From UMGS1696 sp963643035 (GTDB lineage Bacteria > Bacillota > Clostridia > Oscillospirales > CAG-272): a stretch of 64,000 nucleotides of DNA. Under the pieces are notes generated by a model that was not told the DNA's origin, ran no database searches, and worked only from the letters and a program-made list of their open reading frames with translations. This document shows positions 42,632 to 51,517 of the stretch, piece after piece. Each line of letters opens with the position of its first letter. Within the stretch, counting starts at the first letter, position 1. The DNA is taken from assembly GCA_963643035.1 (NCBI GenBank), contig CAVIKO010000004.1, forward strand, positions 1 to 64,000, in the 5' to 3' direction. A program made the translations under genes and the position numbers.

Positions 42632-43462
42632 ATGGAAACACACGAAATTTATGAAAAACACCTTTGTATGACGGATCTGTGCGTGGAACGGTGCGAAACA
42701 ACGGATTGCCGCCGGGTCGAGGTTCCTTCCGCACGGCAGGACACGCGTTTTCTCTATCTGTACGCGGGCGAAGCGACGGTGCAGTCGGCGCAGTGCCGGC
42801 TTCATGTCGGCACGGGGGACATGCTGTATCTGCCGGAGAGCAGTGGAGAGCATCTATTCTGGAGCGGTACGGACGGCATATCCTATATCGCGCTGCGGAT
42901 CGTTTCCAAGCGGATCGATATGGCGAACAACGACCGCTATACGGTACAGCGTGTGGGAGAACTATCCACACCGTCTACCGGGGAGATCTTTTACCGGATC
43001 TATACACTGTTCTGCGATTGCGATAAATCCCCGGAACAGGCACGGATCGACCGGGTGCGCGCCATCGGACTGTACTACGCCTTTTATGCTGACGTGCTGC
43101 CGCATCTCATCACCGCTCCGTCTGTGCGGTACAACGCGATTCTGCGGGATGCCGTGGACTACATTGACAGTCATCTTTCGTCGGATTTTGATATGGATAC
43201 GCTTGCACAGGCAGCATGTGTCAGTTCATCCCACCTCTATCATCTCTTCCGCGACGGATTGGGGATGACGCCGGTGCAGTATCGGAATGAACAGCGGATT
43301 GCGTGTGCGGCGCGGGATCTGCGGGCGACGGAGGAGAGCATTGAACAAATCGCTGTCAAGAATGGATTTCATTCCGCAATCTACTTCCATCGGATTTTCC
43401 ATGCGGCGACCGGTATGACGCCGGGGGAATATCGGGCGGCAACACGGCACGAAAGCGAATAA
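42632..43462 (+). CDS. AraC-family transcriptional regulator
   Basis: This 276-residue regulator has an N-terminal cupin-like effector domain and a C-terminal double helix-turn-helix (about 175-272). The latter contains DMDTLAQAACVSSSHLYHLF, EQIAVKNGFHSAIYFHRIFH and GMTPGEYR. It lies divergent from the Gfo/Idh-alcohol dehydrogenase unit and probably activates or represses it in response to a sugar. The ATG at 42632 is the start of the frame. Confidence 0.9.
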   Translation: METHEIYEKHLCMTDLCVERCETTDCRRVEVPSARQDTRFLYLYAGEATVQSAQCRLHVGTGDMLYLPESSGEHLFWSGTDGISYIALRIVSKRIDMANNDRYTVQRVGELSTPSTGEIFYRIYTLFCDCDKSPEQARIDRVRAIGLYYAFYADVLPHLITAPSVRYNAILRDAVDYIDSHLSSDFDMDTLAQAACVSSSHLYHLFRDGLGMTPVQYRNEQRIACAARDLRATEESIEQIAVKNGFHSAIYFHRIFHAATGMTPGEYRAATRHESE

Positions 43463-43555
43463 AACGTATAAATAGCTACAAGTGTCAAAATTGAAGATAT
43501 GCAAAATGCACAAAAAGCGAGCGCGAAATTTGGTGTGCGAAATGTGTCGAAATTG

Positions 43556-43584
43556 TTGACAAACCGTATCGACTTCGTTATAAT
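43556..43584 (+). promoter_or_regulatory. Strong promoter of the CBM9-like gene
   Basis: TTGACA (43556-43561) and TATAAT (43579-43584) are both perfect consensus with a 17-base spacer. It is the only promoter in the window, apart from that of the tRNA, with two perfect hexamers, so strong expression is expected. Confidence 0.88.
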
Positions 43585-43646
43585 AAGGGTAGCGATGGAT
43601 ACATCGACTATTGTATACGGATTATCCGAGAAAAGAGGAAATCAAT

Positions 43647-44468
43647 ATGAAAAAGTTACTGGCACTGGGCATGACAGCGTTGCTTGTTGCGGGAATGGCT
43701 GTATCCGTATCCGCTGTCAATTCGTTCACGGCATCCGCCGGCACATGCGTCGTAGATGGTGAAAAGGATCTTGCATATGTTTCCGCGCCGATCGTTTCCA
43801 ATTATGAAATTGCTGACGGTGCTGCACTTGGTACGACTTGGGCTGCATGGGACGATGACTATCTGTATCTGTATACCGAGGTCCAGGATGGAGCCGTTAC
43901 GCCGGCAGCGGACGTTACCAGCATCTGGTCGAATGACTGTGTAGAATATTATATCAATCTCTCCGGCGAATACGGTGCTATCACGGACATCAATGCCGCA
44001 CAGTACACTATGGGTCCGAACTTCACAGCATGGGCAGGCGGCGGTATGCACAGAGACAACAACATGGACAATGCACCGTTTGCATTTACCTTGACCGATT
44101 ATGGTTACACCGTTGAAGTAGCAATTCCGTGGGGTTCTGACTACACCGCTGAGGAAGGCGCTGCAATCGATTTCTGCGTAGGTATCAACGACGATAGCGA
44201 CGGAGATGGTTCCACTCGTGAATTCCAGACCTTCACCGGTGCAGATCAGGGCAACGAATGGTCCGCGGCCGATGAGGCTATGGATAAGCTGACACTGTCC
44301 GCTGAAAAGTACGTTGAACCGGAACCGGAAACGGAAGCTGCAGTGGAAGTAGTGGATGCTGCTGCTGAGACTGTGGTTGTTGCACCGAAGACCTTTGACG
44401 CAGGCGTGATTGCAGCCGTTGCCGCTGTTGTTTCCGCTATGGGTTATACCTTCTCGAAAAAGAGATAA
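43647..44468 (+). CDS. Secreted CBM9-like protein with C-terminal membrane anchor
   Basis: This 273-residue protein has a signal peptide (about 1-23). A single beta-sandwich resembling carbohydrate-binding module family 9 or the DOMON-like sugar-binding domain follows (about 35-215), including WAAWDDDYLYLYTEVQD, YTVEVAIPWG and CVGINDDSDGDG. An Ala/Glu/Val-rich linker leads to APKTFDAG, a hydrophobic helix and KKR at the end, which looks like a surface-anchoring tail. The ATG at 43647 follows AGAGGAA. A consensus promoter suggests an abundant surface protein that binds glycans. Confidence 0.82.
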   Translation: MKKLLALGMTALLVAGMAVSVSAVNSFTASAGTCVVDGEKDLAYVSAPIVSNYEIADGAALGTTWAAWDDDYLYLYTEVQDGAVTPAADVTSIWSNDCVEYYINLSGEYGAITDINAAQYTMGPNFTAWAGGGMHRDNNMDNAPFAFTLTDYGYTVEVAIPWGSDYTAEEGAAIDFCVGINDDSDGDGSTREFQTFTGADQGNEWSAADEAMDKLTLSAEKYVEPEPETEAAVEVVDAAAETVVVAPKTFDAGVIAAVAAVVSAMGYTFSKKR

Positions 44469-44500
44469 ATTTACACGCCTTGCTGTGCAGCTGTGCATAG

Positions 44501-44587
44501 GGAAGCGCTGAATAAATCGAAAAATTGCGCTAAAAAAAGCGGATGAATGGGTTTTGCGTACAAAATTAACCTTAAGTCAGCGTTTCC
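44501..44587. repeat. Dispersed repeat with inverted ends
   Basis: GGAAGCGCTGA (44501-44511) and TCAGCGTTTCC (44577-44587) are inverted with one wobble. The 73-base core (44508-44580) starts CTGAATAAATCG and ends CTTAAGTCAG, the same length and ends as 29471-29543. It sits behind the CBM9-like gene. Confidence 0.65.
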
Positions 44588-44610
44588 AAAAGGTTTATGG
44601 CTTACCAAAG

Positions 44611-44656
44611 AGGGAGCCGTGGTTCTCAAAAGGGACTGCGGCTCCCTTCCATTTTC
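44611..44656 (+). terminator. Terminator downstream of the CBM9-like gene
   Basis: AGGGAGCCG (44611-44619) pairs perfectly with CGGCTCCCT (44639-44647) and is followed by TCCATTTT. Confidence 0.65.
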
Positions 44657-44725
44657 GGAATGGGCGATATTCTTTTTTTGCATATCCGTATGTTCGGCAA
44701 AAATGAATTTTTCTTCCCATACCCC

Positions 44726-44754
44726 TTTATTTTTTCAAACATCTGTGGTATACT
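44726..44754 (+). promoter_or_regulatory. Probable LysR gene promoter
   Basis: An extended -10 TGG-TATACT (TATACT at 44749-44754) has a weak -35 TTTATT (44726-44731) at 17 bases. Confidence 0.55.
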
Positions 44755-44811
44755 ATCATTGAATGCCTATGTCTGGTGCAATAGAGAAACGGTATATCGA
44801 AAGGAGCGCGT

Positions 44812-45738
44812 ATGAATCTTCTGCACATGAAGTACGCTGTGGAGATCGCGGAAACGAGTTCCATCAACAAGGCGGCGGAAAAGCTCTATGTGGGGCAGTC
44901 CGCGCTCAGCCGTGCCATCAAGGAATTGGAATCCTCGCTCGGTGTGATCTTATTTGACCGCAGCACACGTGGTATGACGCTTACACCGGATGGGGAAGTG
45001 TTCATTCGCTATGCCCGCACGATCTTAAAACAGGTGGATGCCGTGGAGGAGTTGTTTTCCCGCGGAGATGTCAGCAAAAAACGGTTCTCTTTGTCCGTAC
45101 CGCGTGCCAGCTATATAGCGGAGGCATTCGTGCAGTTCTCCCGCAAAATCACGGCAGATACGGAGGCGGAGCTGTTCTATCGCGAAACCAACTCCATCCA
45201 GACGATCAAAAACGTACAGAAAGAGGATTATCGACTCGGGATCATCCGCTTTACCGAGGATAACGACCGCTATTATCGTTCTCTGATGGAGGAAAAGGAA
45301 CTGACAGGTGTACTCATCACAGAGTTCCGCTATGTGCTCCTGATGCGCGCCGACAGTCCTCTTGCTGCGTTGGAGACGATTACCTCCGATGATCTGCAGC
45401 AGTATATGGAAATCACGCACGCCGATCCGTCCGTTCCCTCGCTGCCTATTGAGGACGGTAAAAAAGAGGATGCTTCTGAAACGCCCGGGCGGCGGATCTA
45501 CATTTTTGAACGCGCCAGCCAGTTCTCGCTTTTGTCGGAAAATCCCGATACTTTTATGTGGGTGTCTCCGGTGCCCAAATCCCTGCTCGATCGATATGGA
45601 CTTGTGGAGAGAGAATGTACGGTGGATCGCGGGATATACAAGGACGTGTTCATCCATCGGAAGGATTACACCCTAACACCGCTCGACAATGCCTTTATCG
45701 AGTGCCTGATCCGTGTAAAACGGGAAACGATCCATTGA
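44812..45738 (+). CDS. LysR-family transcriptional regulator
   Basis: This 308-residue regulator has the N-terminal winged helix (SINKAAEKLYVGQSALSRAI, LESSLGVILFDR, LTPDGEVF) and a C-terminal effector domain. The effector is unknown. The downstream APH-family kinase and hydrogenase genes are read in the same direction, but I see no evidence that they are targets. The ATG follows AAAGGAG. Confidence 0.92.
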   Translation: MNLLHMKYAVEIAETSSINKAAEKLYVGQSALSRAIKELESSLGVILFDRSTRGMTLTPDGEVFIRYARTILKQVDAVEELFSRGDVSKKRFSLSVPRASYIAEAFVQFSRKITADTEAELFYRETNSIQTIKNVQKEDYRLGIIRFTEDNDRYYRSLMEEKELTGVLITEFRYVLLMRADSPLAALETITSDDLQQYMEITHADPSVPSLPIEDGKKEDASETPGRRIYIFERASQFSLLSENPDTFMWVSPVPKSLLDRYGLVERECTVDRGIYKDVFIHRKDYTLTPLDNAFIECLIRVKRETIH

Positions 45739-45811
45739 AATACGGATTCGCATGAGAAATATACAATCATAACGATCGGTGCGATGCGCCGTCCGGAAGG
45801 GAGCGGGGGAT

Positions 45812-46540
45812 ATGCGGTTAGACAGAATCATTGCGGTGCGGAACGACAAAACGGTGTACCGTGACGGAGACAGATGTCTGAAGGTATTCGGGAATGTGTA
45901 TTCCGCATCTCAGGTACTGCGGGAAGCGCAGCTTCTTGCCAGCGTATCCGAGGTCGGACTCCCGGTTCCACGCCTGCTTGCCGTGACGCTTTGGGATGGC
46001 AGATGGACGATTGTCACCGAATACGTACACGGTACCGCCATGCGCCAACGGATGATTCCGGAAGAGCGCGGACAGTATCTCGCGTCCTTTGTTCGGATCG
46101 GGGAGGATATCCACACTTGCGTCTGTCCCACACTGCCGTCTCTGCGCGATACGGTGGAACGATCCATTGAAAAGGCTCAGTTGCCGGAAAACCGGAGAAC
46201 GTATCTGCATCGGCTCCATACCGCGTTGAATACCGACGGAGATAAAATCTGCCACGGCGATTTCGATCCGACCAATGTTATTCTGACCGCAGATGGCGGC
46301 TATCGGATCCTCGATTGGTCTCACGCTGCGCATGGCAATCCCGCCATGGACGCTGCCTGCACATATCTGCTTCTCTGCCACAGCGACGGACGTGCGTTTG
46401 CCGACGCCTATCTCACGCGGTACGAGGAGGTTACGGGCGAAAAAAAGGTACGGTCGTATCTGCCGCTTGCCGCCGTCGTCCGCTATGTACACGCCAATGC
46501 GGATACACGTGCGTTTCTTGACCCCTTTTTGAGCGAATAA
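45812..46540 (+). CDS. Aminoglycoside-phosphotransferase-family kinase
   Basis: This 242-residue kinase-fold protein has the catalytic loop CHGDFDPTNVIL (His-Gly-Asp) and the metal-binding ILDWSHAAHGNPAMD. These match the APH family, whose members phosphorylate antibiotics, choline or sugars. The chromosomal context carries no resistance genes, so a small-metabolite kinase is more likely than true resistance. The ATG at 45812 has GGAGCGG upstream; the frame is open from 45779. Confidence 0.85.
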   Translation: MRLDRIIAVRNDKTVYRDGDRCLKVFGNVYSASQVLREAQLLASVSEVGLPVPRLLAVTLWDGRWTIVTEYVHGTAMRQRMIPEERGQYLASFVRIGEDIHTCVCPTLPSLRDTVERSIEKAQLPENRRTYLHRLHTALNTDGDKICHGDFDPTNVILTADGGYRILDWSHAAHGNPAMDAACTYLLLCHSDGRAFADAYLTRYEEVTGEKKVRSYLPLAAVVRYVHANADTRAFLDPFLSE

Positions 46541-46619
46541 AAGCATATTTATATATCGCACACAAACAACCGTATAAAAAGAAAAAACAAGAGGAAAGAA
46601 GAAGGAAAGGACAATTTTT

Positions 46620-46859
46620 ATGAAGATCACTGTATGTATCGGCTCGTCATGTCATATCAAAGGTTCCCGGCAGGTGGTGGAGCAGCTGCAGGAGCTGATT
46701 CGCGAAAAAAATCTCGGCGATCGCGTAGAACTTGCGGGGACGTTTTGTATGGGGCAATGTCAAAAGGGTGTATGCGTGACGGTGGATGATGTATTTTACT
46801 CTGTCAGCCCCGATACTGTATCGACATTTTTTGATACTGCTGTTGTTGCCAAGCTTTGA
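46620..46859 (+). CDS. Thioredoxin-like [2Fe-2S] ferredoxin
   Basis: This 79-residue protein carries four cysteines in CIGSSCHIKGS and TFCMGQCQKGVCV, the pattern of thioredoxin-like [2Fe-2S] ferredoxins (NuoE/HoxE C-terminal type). It lies 94 bases before the [FeFe] hydrogenase and probably donates or accepts its electrons. An additional Cys (C52) is present beyond the usual four. A ribosome binding site AAGGAAAGG precedes the ATG. Confidence 0.88.
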   Translation: MKITVCIGSSCHIKGSRQVVEQLQELIREKNLGDRVELAGTFCMGQCQKGVCVTVDDVFYSVSPDTVSTFFDTAVVAKL

Positions 46860-46953
46860 GTCGGACATAGGCGCCGATACGCGATTCCCGGCGCTGCCGC
46901 GCATTTTGCGTCGATTTATTGTACTGTAATAATTTAGGAGGCACATTCCCCAT

Positions 46954-48381
46954 ATGAGAAAATTTGATACCAAGGTTCAGCACCTGAAATACAAGGTTTT
47001 GCGCGAGGTTGCACGATTCGCGTGGAACGGTACGCTTGCGGAAAACGTCATGGACATTCCGAAGCTGATCGTTCCCGGAAAAACCCCGACTATGCGCTGC
47101 TGTGTCTATAAGGAACGTGCGATTCTTGGTGACCGCGTTAAGCTTGCGATGGGCGGAGACAAAAGCAATCCGAACGTCATTGAGGTCATTGAAACCGCCT
47201 GCGACGAATGTCCGATGGGCGGCTACGAGGTGACGAACGCCTGCCGTGGATGTCTGGCGCATCGTTGTGAGGATGCATGTCGGTTCGGCGCGCTGACCTT
47301 TGATCAGAACCATGTGGCACATATCGACAAATCCAAATGTAAGGAATGCGGCGCGTGCGCGAAGGTCTGCCCGTATACCGCAATCATCAGCCGGAAACGA
47401 CCGTGTGAAAACGCGTGCAAGATCAAGGCGATTAAGATGAACGAGGACAAGGCGGCGGCGATCGACAACGACAAGTGCATCTCCTGCGGCGCGTGTGTGT
47501 ACCAGTGTCCGTTCGGCGCGATTTCCGACAAGTCCTACATACTGGATGCGATCGATATTCTGAAGAACAGCGACGAAAACCGGAAGTACAAAGTCTACGC
47601 CATTGTCGCGCCGTCTATCTCCAGCCAGTTCACCTACGCCAAGCTCGGACAGGTCATTACCGGGATGCGCGCGCTTGGTTTTCATACCGTCATTGAGGCG
47701 GCGCTCGGTGCGGATATGGTCGCCTATGCAGAATCGCAGGAACTTGCCGAAAAAGGCTTTTTGACCAGCTCCTGCTGTCCGGCGTTCGTTTCCTATATTG
47801 AGAAGGCATTCCCGCAGCTTTTGCCGCTCGTATCGCACAATCTGTCCCCGATGGGTGCGATCGCAAAGTACATCAAGGAACACGAATTCCCCTGCAAGAC
47901 GATCTTCATCGGTCCCTGTACCGCCAAAAAGATGGAGGTACAGAAGGATTCCGTCAAGCCGTGGGTAGATGTCGCCATGACGTTTGAGGAATTGCAGGCA
48001 TTATTTGACAGCCGCGATCTCGATATCACTACGCTGGAGGAGGGCGTGCTGGACAACGCGTCCTACTACGGCAGAATATTCGCGCGTTCAGGCGGTCTGT
48101 CCGATGCAGTGGCGCAAGGACTAAAGGAACACGGGATCACCGATTTTGAACTCAAACCGTGCGCTTGCGATGGGATCGAAGAATGCCGGCTCGCGCTGTT
48201 GAAAAAGAGTAAGAACCTCCTCGACGCAAACTTCATCGAGGGCATGGCGTGTGTCGGCGGCTGTATCGGTGGTGCAGGCTGTCTGACGCATGGCGAAAAG
48301 AACAAGGCGGAGGTCGATAAGTACGGCAAAAAGGCGTATGAAAAGACGATCACCGACGCGATTTCCGTGCTGAAAAAATAA
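46954..48381 (+). CDS. [FeFe] hydrogenase, group B-like
   Basis: This 475-residue iron-only hydrogenase reduces protons with electrons from ferredoxin. An N-terminal region with extra cysteines (about 85-115) and two [4Fe-4S] motifs (KCKECGACAKVCPY; KCISCGACVYQCPF) precede the H-cluster domain. Its signatures are L1 TSSCCPAF, L2 FIGPCTAKKMEV and L3 EGMACVGGCIGGAGC. The altered L1 and L3 spacing marks the monomeric group B class, as in Clostridia. Maturases HydE/F/G are not in the window. The adjacent ferredoxin supports a redox pair. Confidence 0.93.
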   Translation: MRKFDTKVQHLKYKVLREVARFAWNGTLAENVMDIPKLIVPGKTPTMRCCVYKERAILGDRVKLAMGGDKSNPNVIEVIETACDECPMGGYEVTNACRGCLAHRCEDACRFGALTFDQNHVAHIDKSKCKECGACAKVCPYTAIISRKRPCENACKIKAIKMNEDKAAAIDNDKCISCGACVYQCPFGAISDKSYILDAIDILKNSDENRKYKVYAIVAPSISSQFTYAKLGQVITGMRALGFHTVIEAALGADMVAYAESQELAEKGFLTSSCCPAFVSYIEKAFPQLLPLVSHNLSPMGAIAKYIKEHEFPCKTIFIGPCTAKKMEVQKDSVKPWVDVAMTFEELQALFDSRDLDITTLEEGVLDNASYYGRIFARSGGLSDAVAQGLKEHGITDFELKPCACDGIEECRLALLKKSKNLLDANFIEGMACVGGCIGGAGCLTHGEKNKAEVDKYGKKAYEKTITDAISVLKK

Positions 48382-48421
48382 GCTGTGGAGCTGCTGAAGT
48401 GTTCAGTGCATCCTAAAAAAG

Positions 48422-48469
48422 AAGGATCCATTCGAAATTCCAAAAACGGGAACGAATGGATCCTTTTTT
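48422..48469. terminator. Bidirectional terminator after the hydrogenase gene
   Basis: AAGGATCCATTCG (48422-48434) pairs perfectly with CGAATGGATCCTT (48453-48465), with A and T runs on either side. It serves the convergent hydrogenase and SLC13 genes. Confidence 0.88.
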
Positions 48470-48479
48470 GCGGATACGA

Positions 48480-49634
48480 TTACCACATCCGCGTTTGTAC
48501 AAAACAGAAAAGGAGCAAAATTGCGAGAAACGAGAAGTTTACAAACGAGAATTTTGCGAGATACGCGCCGGATTTGCCAGGATTATGCCGGGTATACTCC
48601 CGAAACGTAATGAGACTGGCGAGGGATGCAATGATGGTTCCTGTGCCGCCGATATTTACGCCAAGCAGCAGTTCCTGCCAGTTGTCCGTAAAGTGGGAGA
48701 GCAAAATCGCTGAGGGGACGTTGCTGATGCACTGACAGGACAAAGCGGAGACGACAAGCGGGGAGGTCGATAAAAGACCGCCGAGGAACGTCTGCACCGC
48801 CGGAATCCGTGCAAGATTGCCGGAGAAGATGAAGAAGCAGACGAAGGTACAGAGAAGCGGATAATCCACATCCGAAAGGGCGCTGCGGTCGAGAAAGAGA
48901 AGGACAGCGGGAATGATGATCAGCCCAAGCCAGTACGGGATTGCACGGAACACGATGGCGATGGAAAAAGCGAAGAGTGCAAGATAGACGATGGTGCGGC
49001 AGCGCGGCAGAACGATCCTCTCCGTACGCACCGTCAGTCGATCTGCAGGGAATAAGAGACAGCAAACGGTGATCATGGCGACGGAGAGCGCGAACGGAGG
49101 GAACATGACGCGAAGAAAATCCGGTGTCGGGATCGCAAAATAGGAATAGAGATACAGATTCTGCGGATTCCCGAACGGGGTCAGCATCCCGCCGAGATTT
49201 GCCGCGATATTTTGCAAAATAAAAACATATGCCATATGTCGTTCCTCCCCGGTTTCAGAGAGGACAATATAGCCGAGTGGAAGAAAGGTGAGCAGTGCCA
49301 TATCGTTCGCGATGAGCATGGAGCCGATAAAGGTGATGTACACAAGCGCGAGAACCGACCGTCGGAGGTTTTTGGTAACCGAGATGATACCGCACGCGAT
49401 GCAGGTGAAGAATCGGATATGGCGGAGCGCGCAGACCATCGCCAGTGTACAGAAGAGACAGGTCAGCGTACGCGTGTCAAAGTAACCGAGATACGTTTTG
49501 TCCGGCGGCACAAGAATGGCGGAGAATACGGCGAGAAGCGCGGCAATACACAGTACAGTGTTTTTATGGACAAACATGCGGATTTTTGCGGAAAATCCAA
49601 GCGGTGTTGTCGGGATACGCGGGGCAGACTGCAT
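48480..49634 (-). CDS. SLC13/ArsB-type anion permease
   Basis: This is a 384-residue membrane protein with about ten helices, of the dicarboxylate/sulfate or arsenite superfamily. NLGGMLTPFGNPQNLYLY and NIGGTGTIIASLASL are the twin hairpin signature. The substrate is uncertain: citrate-type or other dicarboxylates are most likely. The ATG at 49634 follows GAGG; the longer frame to 49811 runs past the promoter at 49691-49719. Confidence 0.85.
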   Translation of the reverse strand: MQSAPRIPTTPLGFSAKIRMFVHKNTVLCIAALLAVFSAILVPPDKTYLGYFDTRTLTCLFCTLAMVCALRHIRFFTCIACGIISVTKNLRRSVLALVYITFIGSMLIANDMALLTFLPLGYIVLSETGEERHMAYVFILQNIAANLGGMLTPFGNPQNLYLYSYFAIPTPDFLRVMFPPFALSVAMITVCCLLFPADRLTVRTERIVLPRCRTIVYLALFAFSIAIVFRAIPYWLGLIIIPAVLLFLDRSALSDVDYPLLCTFVCFFIFSGNLARIPAVQTFLGGLLSTSPLVVSALSCQCISNVPSAILLSHFTDNWQELLLGVNIGGTGTIIASLASLITFREYTRHNPGKSGAYLAKFSFVNFSFLAILLLFCFVQTRMW

Positions 49635-49690
49635 GACGGTACCTCGGAATGGAATGTTGCGCGGAATGAGTATCCGAACGCACGAGGTAT

Positions 49691-49719
49691 AGTATACATC
49701 TGAAAAATGGCGGATGCAA
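49691..49719 (-). promoter_or_regulatory. Promoter of the SLC13 gene
   Basis: On the minus strand TTGCAT (49719-49714) and TATACT (49696-49691) have a 17-base spacer. Confidence 0.72.
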
Positions 49720-49783
49720 TAGGGAAAGAGACGATTTTCCTTTGCTGCGCACAGAATGTTTTGTGGAAAAATATGTTTATTGC

Positions 49784-49812
49784 TTGACTTTTTTGGGAAA
49801 CTGTGGTACACT
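49784..49812 (+). promoter_or_regulatory. Promoter of the second solute-binding lipoprotein
   Basis: TTGACT (49784-49789) and TACACT (49807-49812), 17-base spacer, extended TGG before the -10. Confidence 0.78.
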
Positions 49813-49848
49813 AACCCTGCAGTTTAAGAATAAAATAAGGAGCTAATC

Positions 49849-51339
49849 ATGAAATCCTATCAAAGAATCCTGTCCCTGTTGTTGTGCGGACTCCTACTCA
49901 TGTCGTCCTGTGGTACCGCGGACACACAAAAAACCGATACAACCGCAGCCGTGGAGAGCGATGCGGCGGGAAACGAAACGGAGTCGGTTGAAACAGAACT
50001 GTCTGACGATCTGCCGGAAAAGGATCTCGGCGGTTGGGATATGGACATTGTCTGCCATGAGGACGCGCTGTCCGGTACATGGACATTTACGGCAGATGAA
50101 TTGAACGGCGAACTGATCAACGATGAGATCTACAACCGTACAGCTCGTCTGGAAGATCGGTTCAATTTCAACTACAATGTGGTGCCGCCGGAGGGCTCTG
50201 ATGTCTGGGGCAGAATGGGTACGGTACTCACCAATCTGGTCGCCGCCGGGGACGACGTATATGATCTTGCGATTTACTACACGTACCAGCTTCAGGCGAA
50301 GATGGTAGAGGGCAAGCTCTTCTACAATATGCTGGAGATTCCGTACATCAATTTTGATAAGCCGTGGTGGCATACCGAGATCAACGACACGTTCACCCTG
50401 TACGGCTATCTCCCGGCGATTTTGTCCGATTATTCCCTCAATTCTTATCAATACGCAAACCTCCTTGTGTATAATACGACCATGGCGAACGACCGCGGAA
50501 TCGACGGACTGTATGACATGGTGCGCGACGGAACATGGACGATGGACAATTTCCAGAAGATTGTGGAAAGCGTGACCACCGATACAAACGGCGACGGCAA
50601 GTATGATGAGAACGACACCTACGGCTATGCGACCAACTTCGGCTATCACGCACTGACCTGGTGCTACGCGATCGGAGAAATGGGCATTCACCTCAAAGAG
50701 GATGGCGTGGAGCTGGGTTATCAGAGCGAAAAGTTCTCCACGATGACGGAATGGCTCTACAACATGCTCTACGGTTCGAAGCTTACGTTTGAGATTGGCT
50801 GGGACAAGGAATGTGACATTAAGTGGGACGAGAACCGCGTGTTCATCCAGGCGATCTGGTTCAACGATCTGGAAAAGTTCCGCCAGAACGAAAGTGGCTA
50901 CGGACTTCTGCCCTACCCGAAATTCGACGAACAGCAGGAAATGTACTATACCTATGACGATTGCCGCTGCGGTGCATTTGGTGTGCCGATTGTCAGCGCC
51001 GCCGAAAACCGCGAAAACACTGGTCTGATTCTCGAAGCACTGTCCGCTGATTCCTATAAGCACCTGATCCCGGCATATCTTGAGAACATGGTGACATTCA
51101 AACTCTCCCGTGATGAGGATTCGTTGGAAATGCTCGACTACATCATGGCAGGGCGTGTATACGACATCGGCTATAGCTATCCGGATCCGAACAACTATAC
51201 GTGGGTCATCTACTATAAGCTCAAAGGCTCCGACGGTAAGCTGTCCTCCACACTTGCCGGATATGAGGAATCCACAAAGAAGTACTACAATGACAAAATT
51301 CTTGTCGCATATAAAGAACTCGGCGAGATGGAATGGTAA
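49849..51339 (+). CDS. Extracellular solute-binding lipoprotein (orphan, copy 2)
   Basis: This 496-residue lipoprotein has a lipobox ending at Cys21 (LLMSSC), an acidic Thr-rich spacer, then a solute-binding fold with DTNGDGKYDENDTYGY, a DxNxDG calcium-type loop. It is paralogous to 37761-39311. Again no permease or ATPase genes lie beside it. It has its own promoter and terminator, so it is a single-gene unit; the GH106-like gene downstream has a separate promoter. Probable ligand: an oligosaccharide. Confidence 0.87.
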   Translation: MKSYQRILSLLLCGLLLMSSCGTADTQKTDTTAAVESDAAGNETESVETELSDDLPEKDLGGWDMDIVCHEDALSGTWTFTADELNGELINDEIYNRTARLEDRFNFNYNVVPPEGSDVWGRMGTVLTNLVAAGDDVYDLAIYYTYQLQAKMVEGKLFYNMLEIPYINFDKPWWHTEINDTFTLYGYLPAILSDYSLNSYQYANLLVYNTTMANDRGIDGLYDMVRDGTWTMDNFQKIVESVTTDTNGDGKYDENDTYGYATNFGYHALTWCYAIGEMGIHLKEDGVELGYQSEKFSTMTEWLYNMLYGSKLTFEIGWDKECDIKWDENRVFIQAIWFNDLEKFRQNESGYGLLPYPKFDEQQEMYYTYDDCRCGAFGVPIVSAAENRENTGLILEALSADSYKHLIPAYLENMVTFKLSRDEDSLEMLDYIMAGRVYDIGYSYPDPNNYTWVIYYKLKGSDGKLSSTLAGYEESTKKYYNDKILVAYKELGEMEW

Positions 51340-51356
51340 AAATACGCTTTGGAAAT

Positions 51357-51388
51357 GGGGCTGTACCAGTATGATACGGCTCCTTTTT
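51357..51388 (+). terminator. Terminator of the second lipoprotein gene
   Basis: GGGGCTGTA (51357-51365) pairs with TACGGCTCC (51375-51383) with two G-U pairs, followed by five T residues. Confidence 0.75.
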
Positions 51389-51453
51389 CATAAGGAAAAC
51401 CAAAATCAGAATGCGAAATAGCAAAAATTGCCGATACTTCTTCTGCGAATGGG

Positions 51454-51482
51454 TTGTACTTCGGCTCTGTTTGCGGTATACT
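51454..51482 (+). promoter_or_regulatory. Promoter of the GH106-like gene
   Basis: TTGTAC (51454-51459) and TATACT (51477-51482) are 17 bases apart. Confidence 0.7.
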
Positions 51483-51517
51483 ATTATAAAACATATAAGA
51501 AAGGAAAAGAAACGCGG

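Noticed and set aside
45812..46540. Aminoglycoside resistance gene
   Set aside because: The APH fold is clear, but the family has many metabolic kinases and no resistance context exists here.
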